DNA from: Spirosoma luteum DSM 19990
GTDB taxonomy: Bacteria > Bacteroidota > Bacteroidia > Cytophagales > Spirosomataceae
NCBI RefSeq assembly: GCF_000374065.1
Contig: NZ_KB893272.1
Coordinates: forward strand, 1-41,395
Length of the DNA stretch: 41,395 bases
Direction of reading: 5' to 3'
In this document: piece after piece, positions 16,914 through 25,411 of the stretch
Layout of the letters: the number at the start of each line of letters is the position of its first letter
Position numbering within the stretch: the first letter of the stretch is position 1
Position numbers and translations under genes: made by a program
The notes under the pieces: generated by a model
Told to the model about the DNA's origin: nothing
Seen by the model: only the letters and a program-made list of their open reading frames with translations
Database searches by the model: none

Positions 16914-17621
16914 TTAGGCTTTGATCTTCACCTTTGAGAAAACGTAGAGGGTTTCTGTGGCAATTTGCTTACACCGCTCGTCGTATTTCGCGGTTTCCTC
17001 GGGTTTACCATCGAATGCTTTGGGGTCGTCATAAGGCGTGGCTACCCGTGTGGTAGCACCCCTAACGATTGGGCATGCTGCATCGGCTTGTGAGCACGTC
17101 ATGACCGCACAAAAATCGCGCTGAGGATTGGTGGCATCGTCGTACTTTTTGGAAAAGGCCTTGATGGGTTCGGTATCGGACGCATACTGCACCTCGTATA
17201 ACGCATTAGGACCCTCCGATACTTTTTTGATGACGAAACCAGCCCTTGAACAGGCCGCTACCGCCCGTTCATTAAAGGCGCTCACTTCCGTCCCACCTGA
17301 GAAAGTCTTCACATTTGGAACGCCATAATAAACCGCAGCCGTAGCCGCCCAGATTTGCCCAAAGTGGCTGCGCCGGGAATTGTGGGTGCAGATATAAGTG
17401 AGCTGCACGGGTTCACCGGTGTTTACCTGCTGCTGAATGAACGCAGTAATTTTATCCAATTGAGCTTTGCGATCATCCGGGATTTTAGCAAAATCAGGTT
17501 TGAGAGCGTTGATGTATGTGACTAAAGCGTCATTCAAAACGCCTTTTTTGATGGGGTCGTTACCCAAGCTGATGGTCGTTGCCATGAGAAGGAGAGAAAG
17601 AGCTATGTTGAAAAACCTCAT
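16914..17621 (-). CDS. Exported low-molecular-weight phosphatase/arsenate-reductase-like protein
   Basis: The ATG at 17621 gives a signal peptide (MRFFNIALSLLLMATTISLG), so the 235-aa product is predicted to be exported. The mature part carries the CX5R phosphatase loop C78-THNSR-R84, followed by RSHFGQIWA as in thioredoxin-coupled ArsC proteins. A cysteine-rich region (DFCAVMTCSQADAACPIV) corresponds to the resolving-cysteine loop of ArsC, and DPKAFDG…ERC matches the C-terminal end. Known ArsC enzymes are cytoplasmic, so export is odd: the protein could dephosphorylate or reduce in the periplasm. It is divergent from arsR (17748), with two operators between them, and convergent with arsN1. 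The in-frame TTG/ATG further upstream (17663) would bury the signal peptide and is less likely. Confidence 0.85.
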   Translation of the reverse strand: MRFFNIALSLLLMATTISLGNDPIKKGVLNDALVTYINALKPDFAKIPDDRKAQLDKITAFIQQQVNTGEPVQLTYICTHNSRRSHFGQIWAATAAVYYGVPNVKTFSGGTEVSAFNERAVAACSRAGFVIKKVSEGPNALYEVQYASDTEPIKAFSKKYDDATNPQRDFCAVMTCSQADAACPIVRGATTRVATPYDDPKAFDGKPEETAKYDERCKQIATETLYVFSKVKIKA

Positions 17622-17668
17622 AATAGAGTCCTTTTTGGGTAGATGATCAGCGTGTAAAGTCAATTATC

Positions 17669-17733
17669 ATCGTAAATATACGATTAAATATCAATTCGGT
17701 TGGTGTATTCTTAATTAATCGTATATTTGCGAT
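17669..17733. promoter_or_regulatory. Divergent ars promoter region with two ArsR operators
   Basis: ATCGTAAATATACGAT (17669-17684) and ATCGTATATTTGCGAT (17718-17733) share the ATCG-N8-CGAT pattern of the operator at 14093. The rightward promoter is TTG (17700-17702), a 19-bp gap and TATATTTG (17722-17729), lying inside the right operator and 18 bp from arsR. On the other strand, the left operator covers TATATTTA, a candidate -7 box for the ArsC-like gene. The two 17-mers ending these sites are inverted copies of each other with one mismatch. Both directions are therefore probably repressed by ArsR. Confidence 0.8.
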
Positions 17734-17747
17734 ATACAATCAAACAC

Positions 17748-18086
17748 ATGGCCACCAATAAGAAGGAAGCATTTGATACGGCCGAAGTCTCCTTAGCCGA
17801 CTTCGCCAAAGCCCTCGCCCACCCCGCCCGCGTCGCCATCCTGAAAACCCTGGCTGAGCGGAGCACCTGCGTCTGCGGGGAATTGGTCGATGTGTTACCC
17901 TTAGCGCAGGCGACGGTATCCCAACACCTGAAAGAACTTAAGAAGGCCGACCTCATTAAAGGCGAAATCGACGGGGCCAAATCCTGCTACTGCATCAACT
18001 GGGAAGTATTTGATCTGATGATTGGAGAGTTTAATCACCTCTTCGCCGGTCTGCATCGCCCGCCCGAATCATCCGAATGTTGCTAA
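17748..18086 (+). CDS. arsR: ArsR-family arsenic-responsive repressor, second copy
   Basis: The 112-aa protein is closely similar to the ArsR at 14136: [20 protein letters not shown], then C41-V-C43 with [20 protein letters not shown], and [11 protein letters not shown]; it ends in ECC. The ATG at 17748 is chosen because the promoter's -7 box ends only 18 bp before it. The C-x-C pair is the likely As(III) site. It leads a six-gene unit (metallophosphoesterase, arsO, acr3, second metallophosphoesterase, small secreted protein) with short gaps and one overlap. The regulator probably controls this unit and the divergent ArsC-like gene. Confidence 0.93.
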   Translation: MATNKKEAFDTAEVSLADFAKALAHPARVAILKTLAERSTCVCGELVDVLPLAQATVSQHLKELKKADLIKGEIDGAKSCYCINWEVFDLMIGEFNHLFAGLHRPPESSECC

Positions 18087-18131
18087 ATCCGTCCATTGGT
18101 CTGATAGTCCGTTACTGATCCTTTTCAATTT

Positions 18132-18887
18132 ATGCGCCTTGCCTTTATCAGCGATATTCACGCCAACCTACCCGCGCTGGAAGCAGTACTAGCCGATCTC
18201 GACCGACAACGGCCGGATGCGGTGTATTGCTTGGGCGATCTGGTTAGCTACGCCCCCTGGCCCAACGAAGTTGTCCAACTCATTCGACAGCACCGGATTC
18301 CAACGCTGATGGGCAACCATGATTATACCCTGAGCCAACTCACCGAGGGGCAGATCCTGCCGACCGTTCCGCCTGACCATAAAAAGTGGGCGGGGGCACA
18401 GTCACTGGCCTTCACCCATGCCTTGTTGGGAAATGAGGAACGGGCCTTTTTAGGTAGCCTACCCCGGCACATTCGTCTGGAGTTTGATACCGCCGATGGG
18501 CGGAGTGATCTGCTGATGGTGCATGGCAGCCCGACCAGCCTGAACGAATACTTGCTCGAAGACCGAACCGAGACCGATATGCTATCCGTCATGGAGAAGG
18601 CCCGCGCGGACATCCTGCTGTTCGGTCATTCGCATCTACCGTATCATCGACAGCTACCGGGCCACAACCCAGAAAAGCCAACCTATCGCCACGCCATCAA
18701 TACCGGTTCGGTCGGTAAGCCCAAAGACGGTGATCCACGGGCGGGCTACGTGCTGATGGAGTGGACCGGGGGCGAACCACACGTAACCATGATCCGGGTA
18801 AGCTACGATATCGAGCGGACGGCACAAGCCATCGAAAAGAGCCAATTGCCCGATGAGTTTGCCAACCGGCTCCGACGCGCCTATTAA
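18132..18887 (+). CDS. Calcineurin-like metallophosphoesterase (first copy)
   Basis: The 251-aa protein has the full set of metallophosphoesterase motifs: D8-x-H10 in [15 protein letters not shown] near residue 36, GNHDYT near residue 64, LLMVHGSP near residue 127 and FGHSHLP near residue 160. Two metal ions would be bound; the substrate is unknown. A paralogue of roughly half identity by eye lies at 21094 in the same unit. Homologues are repeatedly found next to acr3 and arsO genes, suggesting a role with phosphorylated or arsenylated metabolites. It lies 12 bp before arsO. Confidence 0.88.
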   Translation: MRLAFISDIHANLPALEAVLADLDRQRPDAVYCLGDLVSYAPWPNEVVQLIRQHRIPTLMGNHDYTLSQLTEGQILPTVPPDHKKWAGAQSLAFTHALLGNEERAFLGSLPRHIRLEFDTADGRSDLLMVHGSPTSLNEYLLEDRTETDMLSVMEKARADILLFGHSHLPYHRQLPGHNPEKPTYRHAINTGSVGKPKDGDPRAGYVLMEWTGGEPHVTMIRVSYDIERTAQAIEKSQLPDEFANRLRRAY

Positions 18888-18898
18888 TCCTGACAGCG

Positions 18899-20005
18899 AT
18901 GAATCAACCCTCCAGTAAAGAAATAGACATTGTCGTTATCGGCGGGGGACAAAGCGGCCTGGCGGTGGGCTATTTCCTGCGCCGGACGGGGCGTTCCTTC
19001 GTCATTTTAGATGCCGGACCCGCGCCGGGGGGAGCCTGGAATCAGGGCTGGGACTCGCTGCGGCTCTTCTCCCCGGCCGAAGCCTCTTCATTACCCGGTT
19101 GGCCAATGCCCCGTCCTACGGGTAGTAATGACAGTGGTGAATTTCCCGGCAGGCAGCAAGTGGTCGATTACCTGGCCGCGTATGAAGCTCGCTACAAATT
19201 ACCCATTCAGCGACCGGTACTGGTCGAGCGGGTATCGGCCAGCGGGAACGGTTACAAGATTAAAACGGATCAGGGAACCTGGCAGACGAACGCCGTGGTC
19301 AGTACCACCGGAACCGCCAGCCATCCGGTTATTCCGTCCTATCCGGGCCTGACTGACTACACCGGTTTACAACTTCACTCGGTAAACTACCGGTCGCCGG
19401 ATGGGTTCGCTGGCCAGCGGGTGTTGATCGTTGGCGGAGGGAATTCGGGGGCGCAGCTTTTGGCTGAGGTCTCGCGGGTAGCCCAAACCGTTTGGGTGAC
19501 GCTCACCGAGCCAACGTTCCTGCCCGATGACGTTGACGGACGGGTATTGTTCAGCCGGGCGAGTGAGCGGTACCAGACGTTGCAGACCGGCGAAACCCCA
19601 GCCCCCACGGGTAATCTGGGCGACATTGTGATGGTTCCCCCGGTACGGGAAGCCCGGAGCCGGGGCGTGCTGCACAGTGTTCGTCCCTTCACGCGACTTA
19701 CCCAAACGGGTATTCAATGGGCCGATGGCCGAAGCGAGGCCTTCGATGCAATTATCTGGTGTACCGGTTTCCGCCCCGCGACGGATTATTTACGACCGCT
19801 GGGCATCTTGGACGCACAGGGGCGAATCGCCACTGAAGGTACGAAAGCCACTCAATCGCCGGGTTTATGGCTGGTCGGCTATGGTGCCTGGACGGGCTTT
19901 GCCTCGGCCACCCTGATCGGCGTTGGTCGGTCGGCCCGCGCGACGGCTGACGAAATTAACACGTATCTCAATCAACTCACGCCTGCTTTAATTACTCACG
20001 ACTAA
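18899..20005 (+). CDS. arsO: ArsO-type flavin-dependent NAD(P)H monooxygenase
   Basis: The 368-aa protein has the FAD-binding motif [16 protein letters not shown] (about residues 10-25) and a second Rossmann motif for [21 protein letters not shown] (about 175-190). [20 protein letters not shown] (about 42-61) and WCTGFRP (about 287-293) are typical of the ArsO and YUCCA-like monooxygenases. ArsO proteins occur in ars operons beside Acr3 and are proposed to oxidise an organo- or inorganic arsenical; the substrate is not settled. It sits six bases before acr3 and is surely co-transcribed with it. Confidence 0.88.
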   Translation: MNQPSSKEIDIVVIGGGQSGLAVGYFLRRTGRSFVILDAGPAPGGAWNQGWDSLRLFSPAEASSLPGWPMPRPTGSNDSGEFPGRQQVVDYLAAYEARYKLPIQRPVLVERVSASGNGYKIKTDQGTWQTNAVVSTTGTASHPVIPSYPGLTDYTGLQLHSVNYRSPDGFAGQRVLIVGGGNSGAQLLAEVSRVAQTVWVTLTEPTFLPDDVDGRVLFSRASERYQTLQTGETPAPTGNLGDIVMVPPVREARSRGVLHSVRPFTRLTQTGIQWADGRSEAFDAIIWCTGFRPATDYLRPLGILDAQGRIATEGTKATQSPGLWLVGYGAWTGFASATLIGVGRSARATADEINTYLNQLTPALITHD

Positions 20006-20011
20006 CTTCTT

Positions 20012-21097
20012 ATGCTCAGTACTCCAACGCTTACCCAAAAACCCCGGCTCTCGTTTTTAGACCGTTTTTTAACCCTGTGGATTTTCTTAGCCATGGCCAT
20101 CGGTGTCGCCATCGGCTACGGGTTTCCCCAGACCGAAGGGTTTATCAACCAATTCAACGTCGGTACGACGAACGTGCCGCTGGCTATCGGGCTGATTCTG
20201 ATGATGTATCCACCCTTAGCCAAAGTCCGCTTTGGGGAACTGCCTAAGGTGTTCAGCAATCCTAAAATTCTGGGCTTGTCCCTGCTTCAGAACTGGGTGA
20301 TCGGTCCGCTGCTCATGTTCGGCCTGGCGGTCATCTTTTTGCCCGACAAGCCCGAATACATGACGGGGCTGATTATGATCGGCATTGCCCGCTGCATTGC
20401 GATGGTCATTGTCTGGAATGATCTGGCGGGCGGTGACCGCCTGTATGCGGCTGGCCTAGTCGCCTTCAACAGCGTATTTCAGGTGCTGTTTTATTCAGTC
20501 TATGCCTACGTATTCATCACGGTACTTCCTCCACTGTTCGGGTTGCAGGGCTACACGGTTAATATCACCATCGGGGAGGTCGCTCAAAGTGTATTCATTT
20601 ATCTGGGACTGCCATTTCTGGCCGGTATCCTGTCGCGCATCGTGCTGACCCGGCTAAAGTCCGTCGACTGGTACGAGAAAACGTTTCTACCGGCCGTTAG
20701 TCCGATTACTCTGATCGCGCTGCTGTTCACCAATGTGGTCATGTTCAGTCTGAAGGGCCGGTTGATCGTCTCGATCCCGTTCGACGTGCTTCGCATCGCC
20801 CTGCCCCTGACGGTATACTTCGTCATCATGTTCTTCTCGGCCTTTTATCTGGCCAAACGCGCCGGTACCAACTACGCCAAATCGACCTCGCTGGCTTTCA
20901 CCGCTGCGGGCAACAACTTCGAGCTGGGAATTGCGGTGGCCATCGCCGTATTCGGCATCAACTCCGGGGCCGCCTTTGCCGCCGTGGTTGGCCCCCTGAT
21001 CGAAGTGCCGGTGCTGATTCTGATGGTCAATTTTGCGCTGAAACAAGAAAAGAAGTTTGCCCACCACTACACAAAAGCCTTTCAAAAACCTGCATGA
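20012..21097 (+). CDS. acr3: ACR3-family arsenite efflux permease
   Basis: The 361-aa protein has ten predicted membrane helices and the family's conserved segments: [18 protein letters not shown] (about residues 67-84), then [20 protein letters not shown] with the essential cysteine C128, and [20 protein letters not shown] (about 292-311). It exports As(III) using the proton motive force from the cytoplasm. Its stop overlaps the start of the second metallophosphoesterase by four bases (ATGA), showing translational coupling. Often called ArsB in annotation, but the sequence is of the ACR3 type. Confidence 0.95.
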   Translation: MLSTPTLTQKPRLSFLDRFLTLWIFLAMAIGVAIGYGFPQTEGFINQFNVGTTNVPLAIGLILMMYPPLAKVRFGELPKVFSNPKILGLSLLQNWVIGPLLMFGLAVIFLPDKPEYMTGLIMIGIARCIAMVIVWNDLAGGDRLYAAGLVAFNSVFQVLFYSVYAYVFITVLPPLFGLQGYTVNITIGEVAQSVFIYLGLPFLAGILSRIVLTRLKSVDWYEKTFLPAVSPITLIALLFTNVVMFSLKGRLIVSIPFDVLRIALPLTVYFVIMFFSAFYLAKRAGTNYAKSTSLAFTAAGNNFELGIAVAIAVFGINSGAAFAAVVGPLIEVPVLILMVNFALKQEKKFAHHYTKAFQKPA

Positions 21098-21897
21098 AAA
21101 TTGCCCTGTTTTCAGACATTCACGCCAATCTGCCCGCGCTCGATGCAGTATTGGCCGACATCGACACCCGCCAGCCTGACGCGGTGTATTGTTTGGGGGA
21201 TCTGGTCGGTTACAACATCTGGCCGAACGAAGTGATCCGCACTATTCGCAAACGGGGCATTCCGACGATTGCCGGGAATTATGATTATGGCATCGGTCGC
21301 AGCTCCGACGATTGCGGATGCGCCTACAAAGAGGAGCAGGAAAAGGCCAATGGTAAAGTGTCCATTGCCTACACCAATGCTCATGTAGGCAACGACGAAC
21401 GGCAGTATCTACGTACGCTCCCAACCCATATTCGGCTTGAATTTGAGCTAGGCAACGACCCTGAACACCTTTGGCAGCAACAACCCCCGTTCACGTTGCT
21501 GCTGGTGCATGGTAGCCCCCGGCGCGTGAATGAATATCTTTTCGAGGATCGGGGCGACCGCAGTTTGGGCCGGGTGATCGAGGGAGCGGGAGCCGATGTG
21601 ATGTGCTTCGGCCATACGCACAAACCCTTTCACAAAGTGGTCAGTGCAGAGCCGGAGGGGGAAGAGACTTATTTCCGCCATGCCATCAATATCGGTTCAG
21701 TGGGTAAACCCAAGGACGGTGATCCGAGGGCCGGTTATGTGCTGTTAACCATTGATGAAACGGCGCGGCCAGGTTCGCGCGAAGGGGTCGCCGTGGAATT
21801 CGTGCGCGTTGCCTACGACGTGGAGAAAGCGGCCCAGGCCGTTGAGCAATGCGAATTACCAGATGCTTACGCCGAGGCACTACGCATAGCCCGCTGA
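21094..21897 (+). CDS. Calcineurin-like metallophosphoesterase (second copy, GNYD variant)
   Basis: This 267-aa paralogue of the 18132 gene keeps D-x-H ([11 protein letters not shown]), GDLVGY, LLVHGSP and FGHTHKP. The usual GNHD motif reads GNYDYGIG, and a cysteine-bearing insertion, [12 protein letters not shown], follows. The His-to-Tyr change removes the histidine that normally assists catalysis, so either the mechanism differs or another residue replaces it. A GNYD/DCGCAY pattern seems to recur in this subfamily (from memory). The overlap with acr3 ties it to the efflux unit. The C-x-C could bind a metalloid, but this is only an idea. Confidence 0.87.
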   Translation: MKIALFSDIHANLPALDAVLADIDTRQPDAVYCLGDLVGYNIWPNEVIRTIRKRGIPTIAGNYDYGIGRSSDDCGCAYKEEQEKANGKVSIAYTNAHVGNDERQYLRTLPTHIRLEFELGNDPEHLWQQQPPFTLLLVHGSPRRVNEYLFEDRGDRSLGRVIEGAGADVMCFGHTHKPFHKVVSAEPEGEETYFRHAINIGSVGKPKDGDPRAGYVLLTIDETARPGSREGVAVEFVRVAYDVEKAAQAVEQCELPDAYAEALRIAR

Positions 21898-21903
21898 TGA
21901 GCG

Positions 21904-22245
21904 ATGAAAACCATCCTGATTCTGATAACCATGCTTTTCCCCAATCATTGCCCCGCCCAGGGTGATGATTGGACTATGAAAACCCAGCCTGGCATTGGTG
22001 AGCAGCTTGCCCGAATGATAACACCGCCTGATTGCGAAAAACGGCGAGTTCTGGGCATTGTGATGGTACAGTTTCAAATCAGCGAAGATTTACGCATTTG
22101 CCGGGTTCGAGTTCATTCCAACGACGAAACGATCAGCGGGCATTTGATTCGGCAACTGACAGGGCAAAAGCTATTTGTGTTGTACCCCGACTTTTTGGAA
22201 GTTCACACGATCAAAGTCCATTTCCAGCGCCCGGAACAATCGTGA
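21904..22245 (+). CDS. Small exported protein, TonB-C-terminal-like
   Basis: The 113-aa product starts with a signal peptide (MKTILILITMLFPNHCPA, cleavage near AQG). The mature part contains GIVMVQFQISEDLRICRVRV and later IRQLTGQKLFVL, a strand-helix-strand layout resembling the short TonB-C-like domain of periplasmic proteins. The resemblance is weak. It begins six bases after the metallophosphoesterase stop and so closes the second ars unit, but has no known arsenic role. Two cysteines follow the signal region. Confidence 0.65.
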   Translation: MKTILILITMLFPNHCPAQGDDWTMKTQPGIGEQLARMITPPDCEKRRVLGIVMVQFQISEDLRICRVRVHSNDETISGHLIRQLTGQKLFVLYPDFLEVHTIKVHFQRPEQS

Positions 22246-22264
22246 TCCGGTTTTTTTTATGATG

Positions 22265-22304
22265 TTTTGTTCACAAGCATACGGTCGTATGCTTGTGAAC
22301 AAAA
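22265..22304. repeat. Forty-base near-perfect palindrome
   Basis: The 19 bases at 22265-22283 pair perfectly with those at 22286-22304, leaving a 2-base centre (GT). The core of each arm is GTTCACAAGCATACG. Neither side carries a U tract after the stem, so it is not a standard intrinsic terminator, though it follows the ars unit by 19 bp. It may block readthrough or bind a dimeric protein. Confidence 0.85.
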
Positions 22305-22535
22305 AGAGTACAAATAATGCCGCTGTGAAGATCTTTTGTAATAACCACTATCTCTACAATCAGCGAGCGATGATCAGGAATGGCCGTATCGTATGCTACT
22401 ACCCATAGTTGACAGTTATTAGAAAGACAATCGTCTCACAAATCACTCCTTAAGTCAGTCATTTAAAGAGTAACAAAAGCGCTCATCTCCCTTACGTCAG
22501 GGTGCCGCCTATCTTAACCCATTTTATCAACCATA

Positions 22536-22880
22536 ATGACTGAATATCAGACACCCAAAGACCGTGCCTATACCAACACGCTACTAAATGCAGCTCCTAA
22601 AGAGGCCGCTGCCTTCATGAACCTGAAGCATACCGCCGAGCGAACCGATGGCGTCATTCCGATCAAGTATCGGGAGCTTATGTCGGTGGCTGTTGCTCTG
22701 ACCACTCAATGCGCCTACTGTATTGAATCTCATATTAACAACGCTGTACAGGCGGGCGCTAGCCGCGAGGAAATAGCCGAAACGGTCTTTATCGCAGCCG
22801 CGTTACGGGCAGGTGGAGCCGTGGGGACGGGCTTAATGGCGATGCGGCTTTTTGAAGAGGCCAGCACAGTCAGCAAATAA
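22536..22880 (+). CDS. Carboxymuconolactone-decarboxylase/AhpD-like protein
   Basis: The 114-aa protein is a compact all-helical AhpD-fold member. The active-site motif is CAYCIESHINNAVQAGAS (about residues 65-82), with the redox C-x-x-C and a following histidine as in AhpD peroxidases. The preceding KYRELMSVAVALTTQ is typical. Such proteins are found in ars islands, where some are called arsenosugar-associated peroxidase-like proteins. It is 290 bp beyond the ars unit and past a long palindrome, so it has its own promoter. A thiol-dependent peroxide or metalloid-stress role is inferred. Confidence 0.87.
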   Translation: MTEYQTPKDRAYTNTLLNAAPKEAAAFMNLKHTAERTDGVIPIKYRELMSVAVALTTQCAYCIESHINNAVQAGASREEIAETVFIAAALRAGGAVGTGLMAMRLFEEASTVSK

Positions 22881-22905
22881 TAGAGTAAGTGATAACTTCC
22901 CCTGA

Positions 22906-23082
22906 CACCTTCTTAAGTTCACTAACAGATTGCACCTCCAGAATTTAAGTTCTAAAATACGCTCTATTCCTGCTACAGCTTTCTTAAAGGCGGGTCGTGA
23001 ATTATCCGCTAAAAAGGCAAAAAACCAAGTGACGAATCTATTGACTACCCTGGGATTTGTAGATAAAACTCCTTATCCGTAA
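22906..23082 (+). pseudogene. Possible remnant of a small gene
   Basis: A 58-codon open stretch reads as protein-like sequence in its second half (RSIPATAFLKAGRELSAKKA and LLTTLGFVDKTPYP), resembling a helical DNA-binding tail. No ATG is available; a TTG at 22930 is the only early start. It may be the end of a gene that lost its beginning, or chance. The rest of the gap up to 23256 holds only the box at 23182. Confidence 0.3.
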
Positions 23083-23181
23083 CGGGCCAGGTAGCTGAAC
23101 TAATTAGGCTTGCCCGAACGCATAGCGGAAAACTCAGCACCCACACGGCACGTAACAGGCACTAAACACCACCAACACATT

Positions 23182-23219
23182 CAAAGCGATAAAGGGGGAA
23201 GGACGGGGACTATAGTGCT
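23182..23219 (+). promoter_or_regulatory. Upstream box shared by the two PP-loop genes (copy 2)
   Basis: CAAAGCGATAAAGGGGG, GGACGGGG and TATAGTGCT line up with the block at 8223-8263. It lies 38 bp before the start codon at 23257. Its recurrence only before the two PAPS-reductase-like genes suggests common control or common descent of the upstream DNA. Confidence 0.6.
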
Positions 23220-23256
23220 CATTAACAGCAGCTAAAGCCAGGAAATTCGGGGGGTT

Positions 23257-24495
23257 ATGCGTAAATTGATACAAGTAGCAAGCCCACTTATGAAAGCTAA
23301 ATTACCTAGTACAGGTCAGACCCAGCTATTTGAAAATTTTGAGTTTTCTTCATCCCAAATCGGTCCAAAAGGTGGTGATATATCGGGATATGGCTTTCCT
23401 GGTATTGCCTGCACTGACGAGGTTAGAGGGCTGATTACTCAGGATGCACCCGTTGCCATTGGCGTAAGCGGAGGAAAGGATTCAGGGGCGGCCGCACTTG
23501 CAACAGTTCAGTATCTGGATCAGATGGGACACAAGGGCCCCCGGCTGTTAATTCATTCGGATTTAGGCCGCGTGGAATGGGAACAGTCAATCCAAATCTG
23601 TGAAAGGCTGGCTCAGCAACTGGGCTTGGAGTTAGTGGTTGTTCAATGGAAACAGGGTGATATGGTTAATCGCTGGCAAAAACGTTGGCAGGATAATACA
23701 CTCCGGTATGCGAATCTTGACTTAGTGAAGGTGCTACTACCCTGGTCAACTTCCGGAATGCGATTTTGTACAAGTGAGCTTAAAACATCAATAATCAGTC
23801 AATACTTAACCACGCGTTTTCCGGGTCAGACCATCTTATCCGTAACGGGTATACGCCGTCAGGAGTCGAGAGAGCGACAAAAGAAACCGGTTGCCTCCTG
23901 GAGTAATGATTTAAGCCGTACCCCTCGTAATAGTCCGCCCACCGCTGGAATGAATTGGAATCCAATAATTGAGTGGAAGCATTCGGACGTCTGGGCCCTG
24001 CATCATCGCTATAATCTCCCAATCCATGAGGCATACACGGAGTATAGTATGAGCCGGGTTTCCTGCGCTTTCTGTATTCTGGCGAGTCAGACGGATCTTC
24101 TCAACGCAGCAACGTATACCGGTAATCGGGTAGCTTACTCGTTACTGGTAGATTTAGAAATTGAATCGTCATTCAGTTTTAGAGAGGGGCACTGGCTTGC
24201 AGATATTAAACCCGCCTGGCTAACGGAGCCTCAAAGGGCTGGTTTGGTTGAAGCAAAACGGAAAAGTCGAGAGCGTCAACGAATCGAGGCGGCAATACCT
24301 GGTCATCTGCTTTACGAAAAAGGTTGGCCCGTAGTGATGCCCACGCCAGCTGAGGCCTGTTTATTGGCCTCAGTACGAAACCGGATAGCGGATCTACTGG
24401 AGTTAGCCATTCACTACAACGAGCAGGCTACCATTCTTGATCGATACCAATTTCTAATGGCGGAGAAAAAGCGTAAGAAGGTGCAAAAAAAATGA
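23257..24495 (+). CDS. PAPS-reductase-like PP-loop ATPase (intact)
   Basis: The 412-aa protein has the PP-loop IGVSGGKDSGAAALATV (about residues 68-84), the second-strand region LLIHSDLGRVEWEQS, GMRFCTSELKT (about 167-177), VTGIRRQESRERQ (about 194-206) and SCAFCILASQTDL near residue 270. These are typical of the PAPS-reductase/DndC/IbrA superfamily, which activates substrates by adenylation or handles sulfur. The C-terminal 100 residues form a family-specific extension that ends in a lysine-rich tail. No dnd or other sulfur-modification partner gene is visible, so its substrate is unknown. It is not a duplicate of the interrupted 8434 gene, but shares its upstream box. Confidence 0.88.
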   Translation: MRKLIQVASPLMKAKLPSTGQTQLFENFEFSSSQIGPKGGDISGYGFPGIACTDEVRGLITQDAPVAIGVSGGKDSGAAALATVQYLDQMGHKGPRLLIHSDLGRVEWEQSIQICERLAQQLGLELVVVQWKQGDMVNRWQKRWQDNTLRYANLDLVKVLLPWSTSGMRFCTSELKTSIISQYLTTRFPGQTILSVTGIRRQESRERQKKPVASWSNDLSRTPRNSPPTAGMNWNPIIEWKHSDVWALHHRYNLPIHEAYTEYSMSRVSCAFCILASQTDLLNAATYTGNRVAYSLLVDLEIESSFSFREGHWLADIKPAWLTEPQRAGLVEAKRKSRERQRIEAAIPGHLLYEKGWPVVMPTPAEACLLASVRNRIADLLELAIHYNEQATILDRYQFLMAEKKRKKVQKK

Positions 24496-24586
24496 ATCCG
24501 GTGAAGCAATCAGCCACCATGGGCCTGAACTGCTAACTCCTTACATTATCTAATTTTAGTAAACTTGTTTGCCAGTAAAACCAAAA

Positions 24587-24621
24587 AATATACCCGCGCT
24601 TTAGTAGTGCGCGGGTATATT
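24587..24621. terminator. Bidirectional terminator between convergent genes
   Basis: AATATACCCGCGC (24587-24599) and GCGCGGGTATATT (24609-24621) form a perfect 13-bp stem with a 9-base loop. It lies 91 bp after the PP-loop gene and 26 bp before the end of the opposing 161-aa gene, so it can stop transcripts from both sides. Poly-A precedes the stem, serving as a U tract for the minus-strand transcript. Confidence 0.85.
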
Positions 24622-24647
24622 CAGTCTAGGGAATATTAATTAAGTTC

Positions 24648-25133
24648 TTATTGTTCCTGTACGCTATCAAGTCTACCATTTCCGAACTTTTCCAGTTGAG
24701 CACCTAGTAATTCTAAAGCACAAAGTAGTATTGTGACTTCGTAGCTAGCCAGTAGTTTTTCCTGGCCACATTGATTCACAATGTGTTTAGCGCTACTGAT
24801 TTCAGTCGCTATTGTTTCCAGGACTAAATCATCGCAACATTCTAAATTGATTAATTCATAGCCAGGAAGAGCCTCGCCAGAATCATCCTGGCTGGCCAGT
24901 TCCATCTCAATACGAAAAATCTGCAAGCCGCTTCGAAGCAGGATGGCATGAAGCGAACTCAAACGATTTGTTAGTCGTAACCCATTCAGACGTTCTTGCG
25001 CGTATTCAAACAGAACTTGCAGCTGTGAATCAGCAATGACAGAAGACAGGCGCTGATACGTCAAAAATTGTTCATGAAGCTGTGATTCACTTTTAGGGCT
25101 AACGGAAGGATAAAGAAACATGGCTCGGGTCAT
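24648..25133 (-). CDS. Unknown helical protein, 161 aa, downstream of lanB
   Basis: The protein is not recognised. It is almost entirely helical by appearance, with leucine-rich stretches (LQVLFEYAQERLNGLRL, LSSLHAILLRSGLQIFRI) and no signal peptide or membrane segment. Cysteines occur at ECCDD and NQCGQ. It follows lanB in the same direction after 278 bp that contain a hairpin, so it may or may not be part of the RiPP locus. A start at the second methionine (MFLYPS, 25121) is also possible. A role as a maturation partner or immunity factor can be suggested only by position. Confidence 0.6.
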   Translation of the reverse strand: MTRAMFLYPSVSPKSESQLHEQFLTYQRLSSVIADSQLQVLFEYAQERLNGLRLTNRLSSLHAILLRSGLQIFRIEMELASQDDSGEALPGYELINLECCDDLVLETIATEISSAKHIVNQCGQEKLLASYEVTILLCALELLGAQLEKFGNGRLDSVQEQ

Positions 25134-25203
25134 TTATAGGTTACCGAAAGTAAGTTTTACAGCCCTAAGTTGCTATGAAAAAAGAAATAGGAGAAATAAA
25201 GTG

Positions 25204-25227
25204 GGCCAACTACGATTAAAGTTGGCC
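25204..25227 (-). terminator. Hairpin between lanB and the 161-aa gene
   Basis: GGCCAACT (25204-25211) and AGTTGGCC (25220-25227) form a perfect 8-bp stem with an 8-base loop, about 190 bp after the lanB stop on the minus strand. The following minus-strand bases are only moderately T-rich (CACTTTATTTC), so termination is uncertain. Confidence 0.4.
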
Positions 25228-25411
25228 GGGGGGTGAATTTCGGTTCAAAACGGGGTTTTGCGGGGGTGAAATTGATTCTGTCACGTACAAAATACTGGTA
25301 AAAGCCAAATGTTCTAGACTGAATAAGCTGATCTTTAGCCTATTTTAGATGACTTGTGCAGGCCGCAATGAATTGATTACCAAATTATTACCTACTAAAT
25401 ATGGCAATGAA

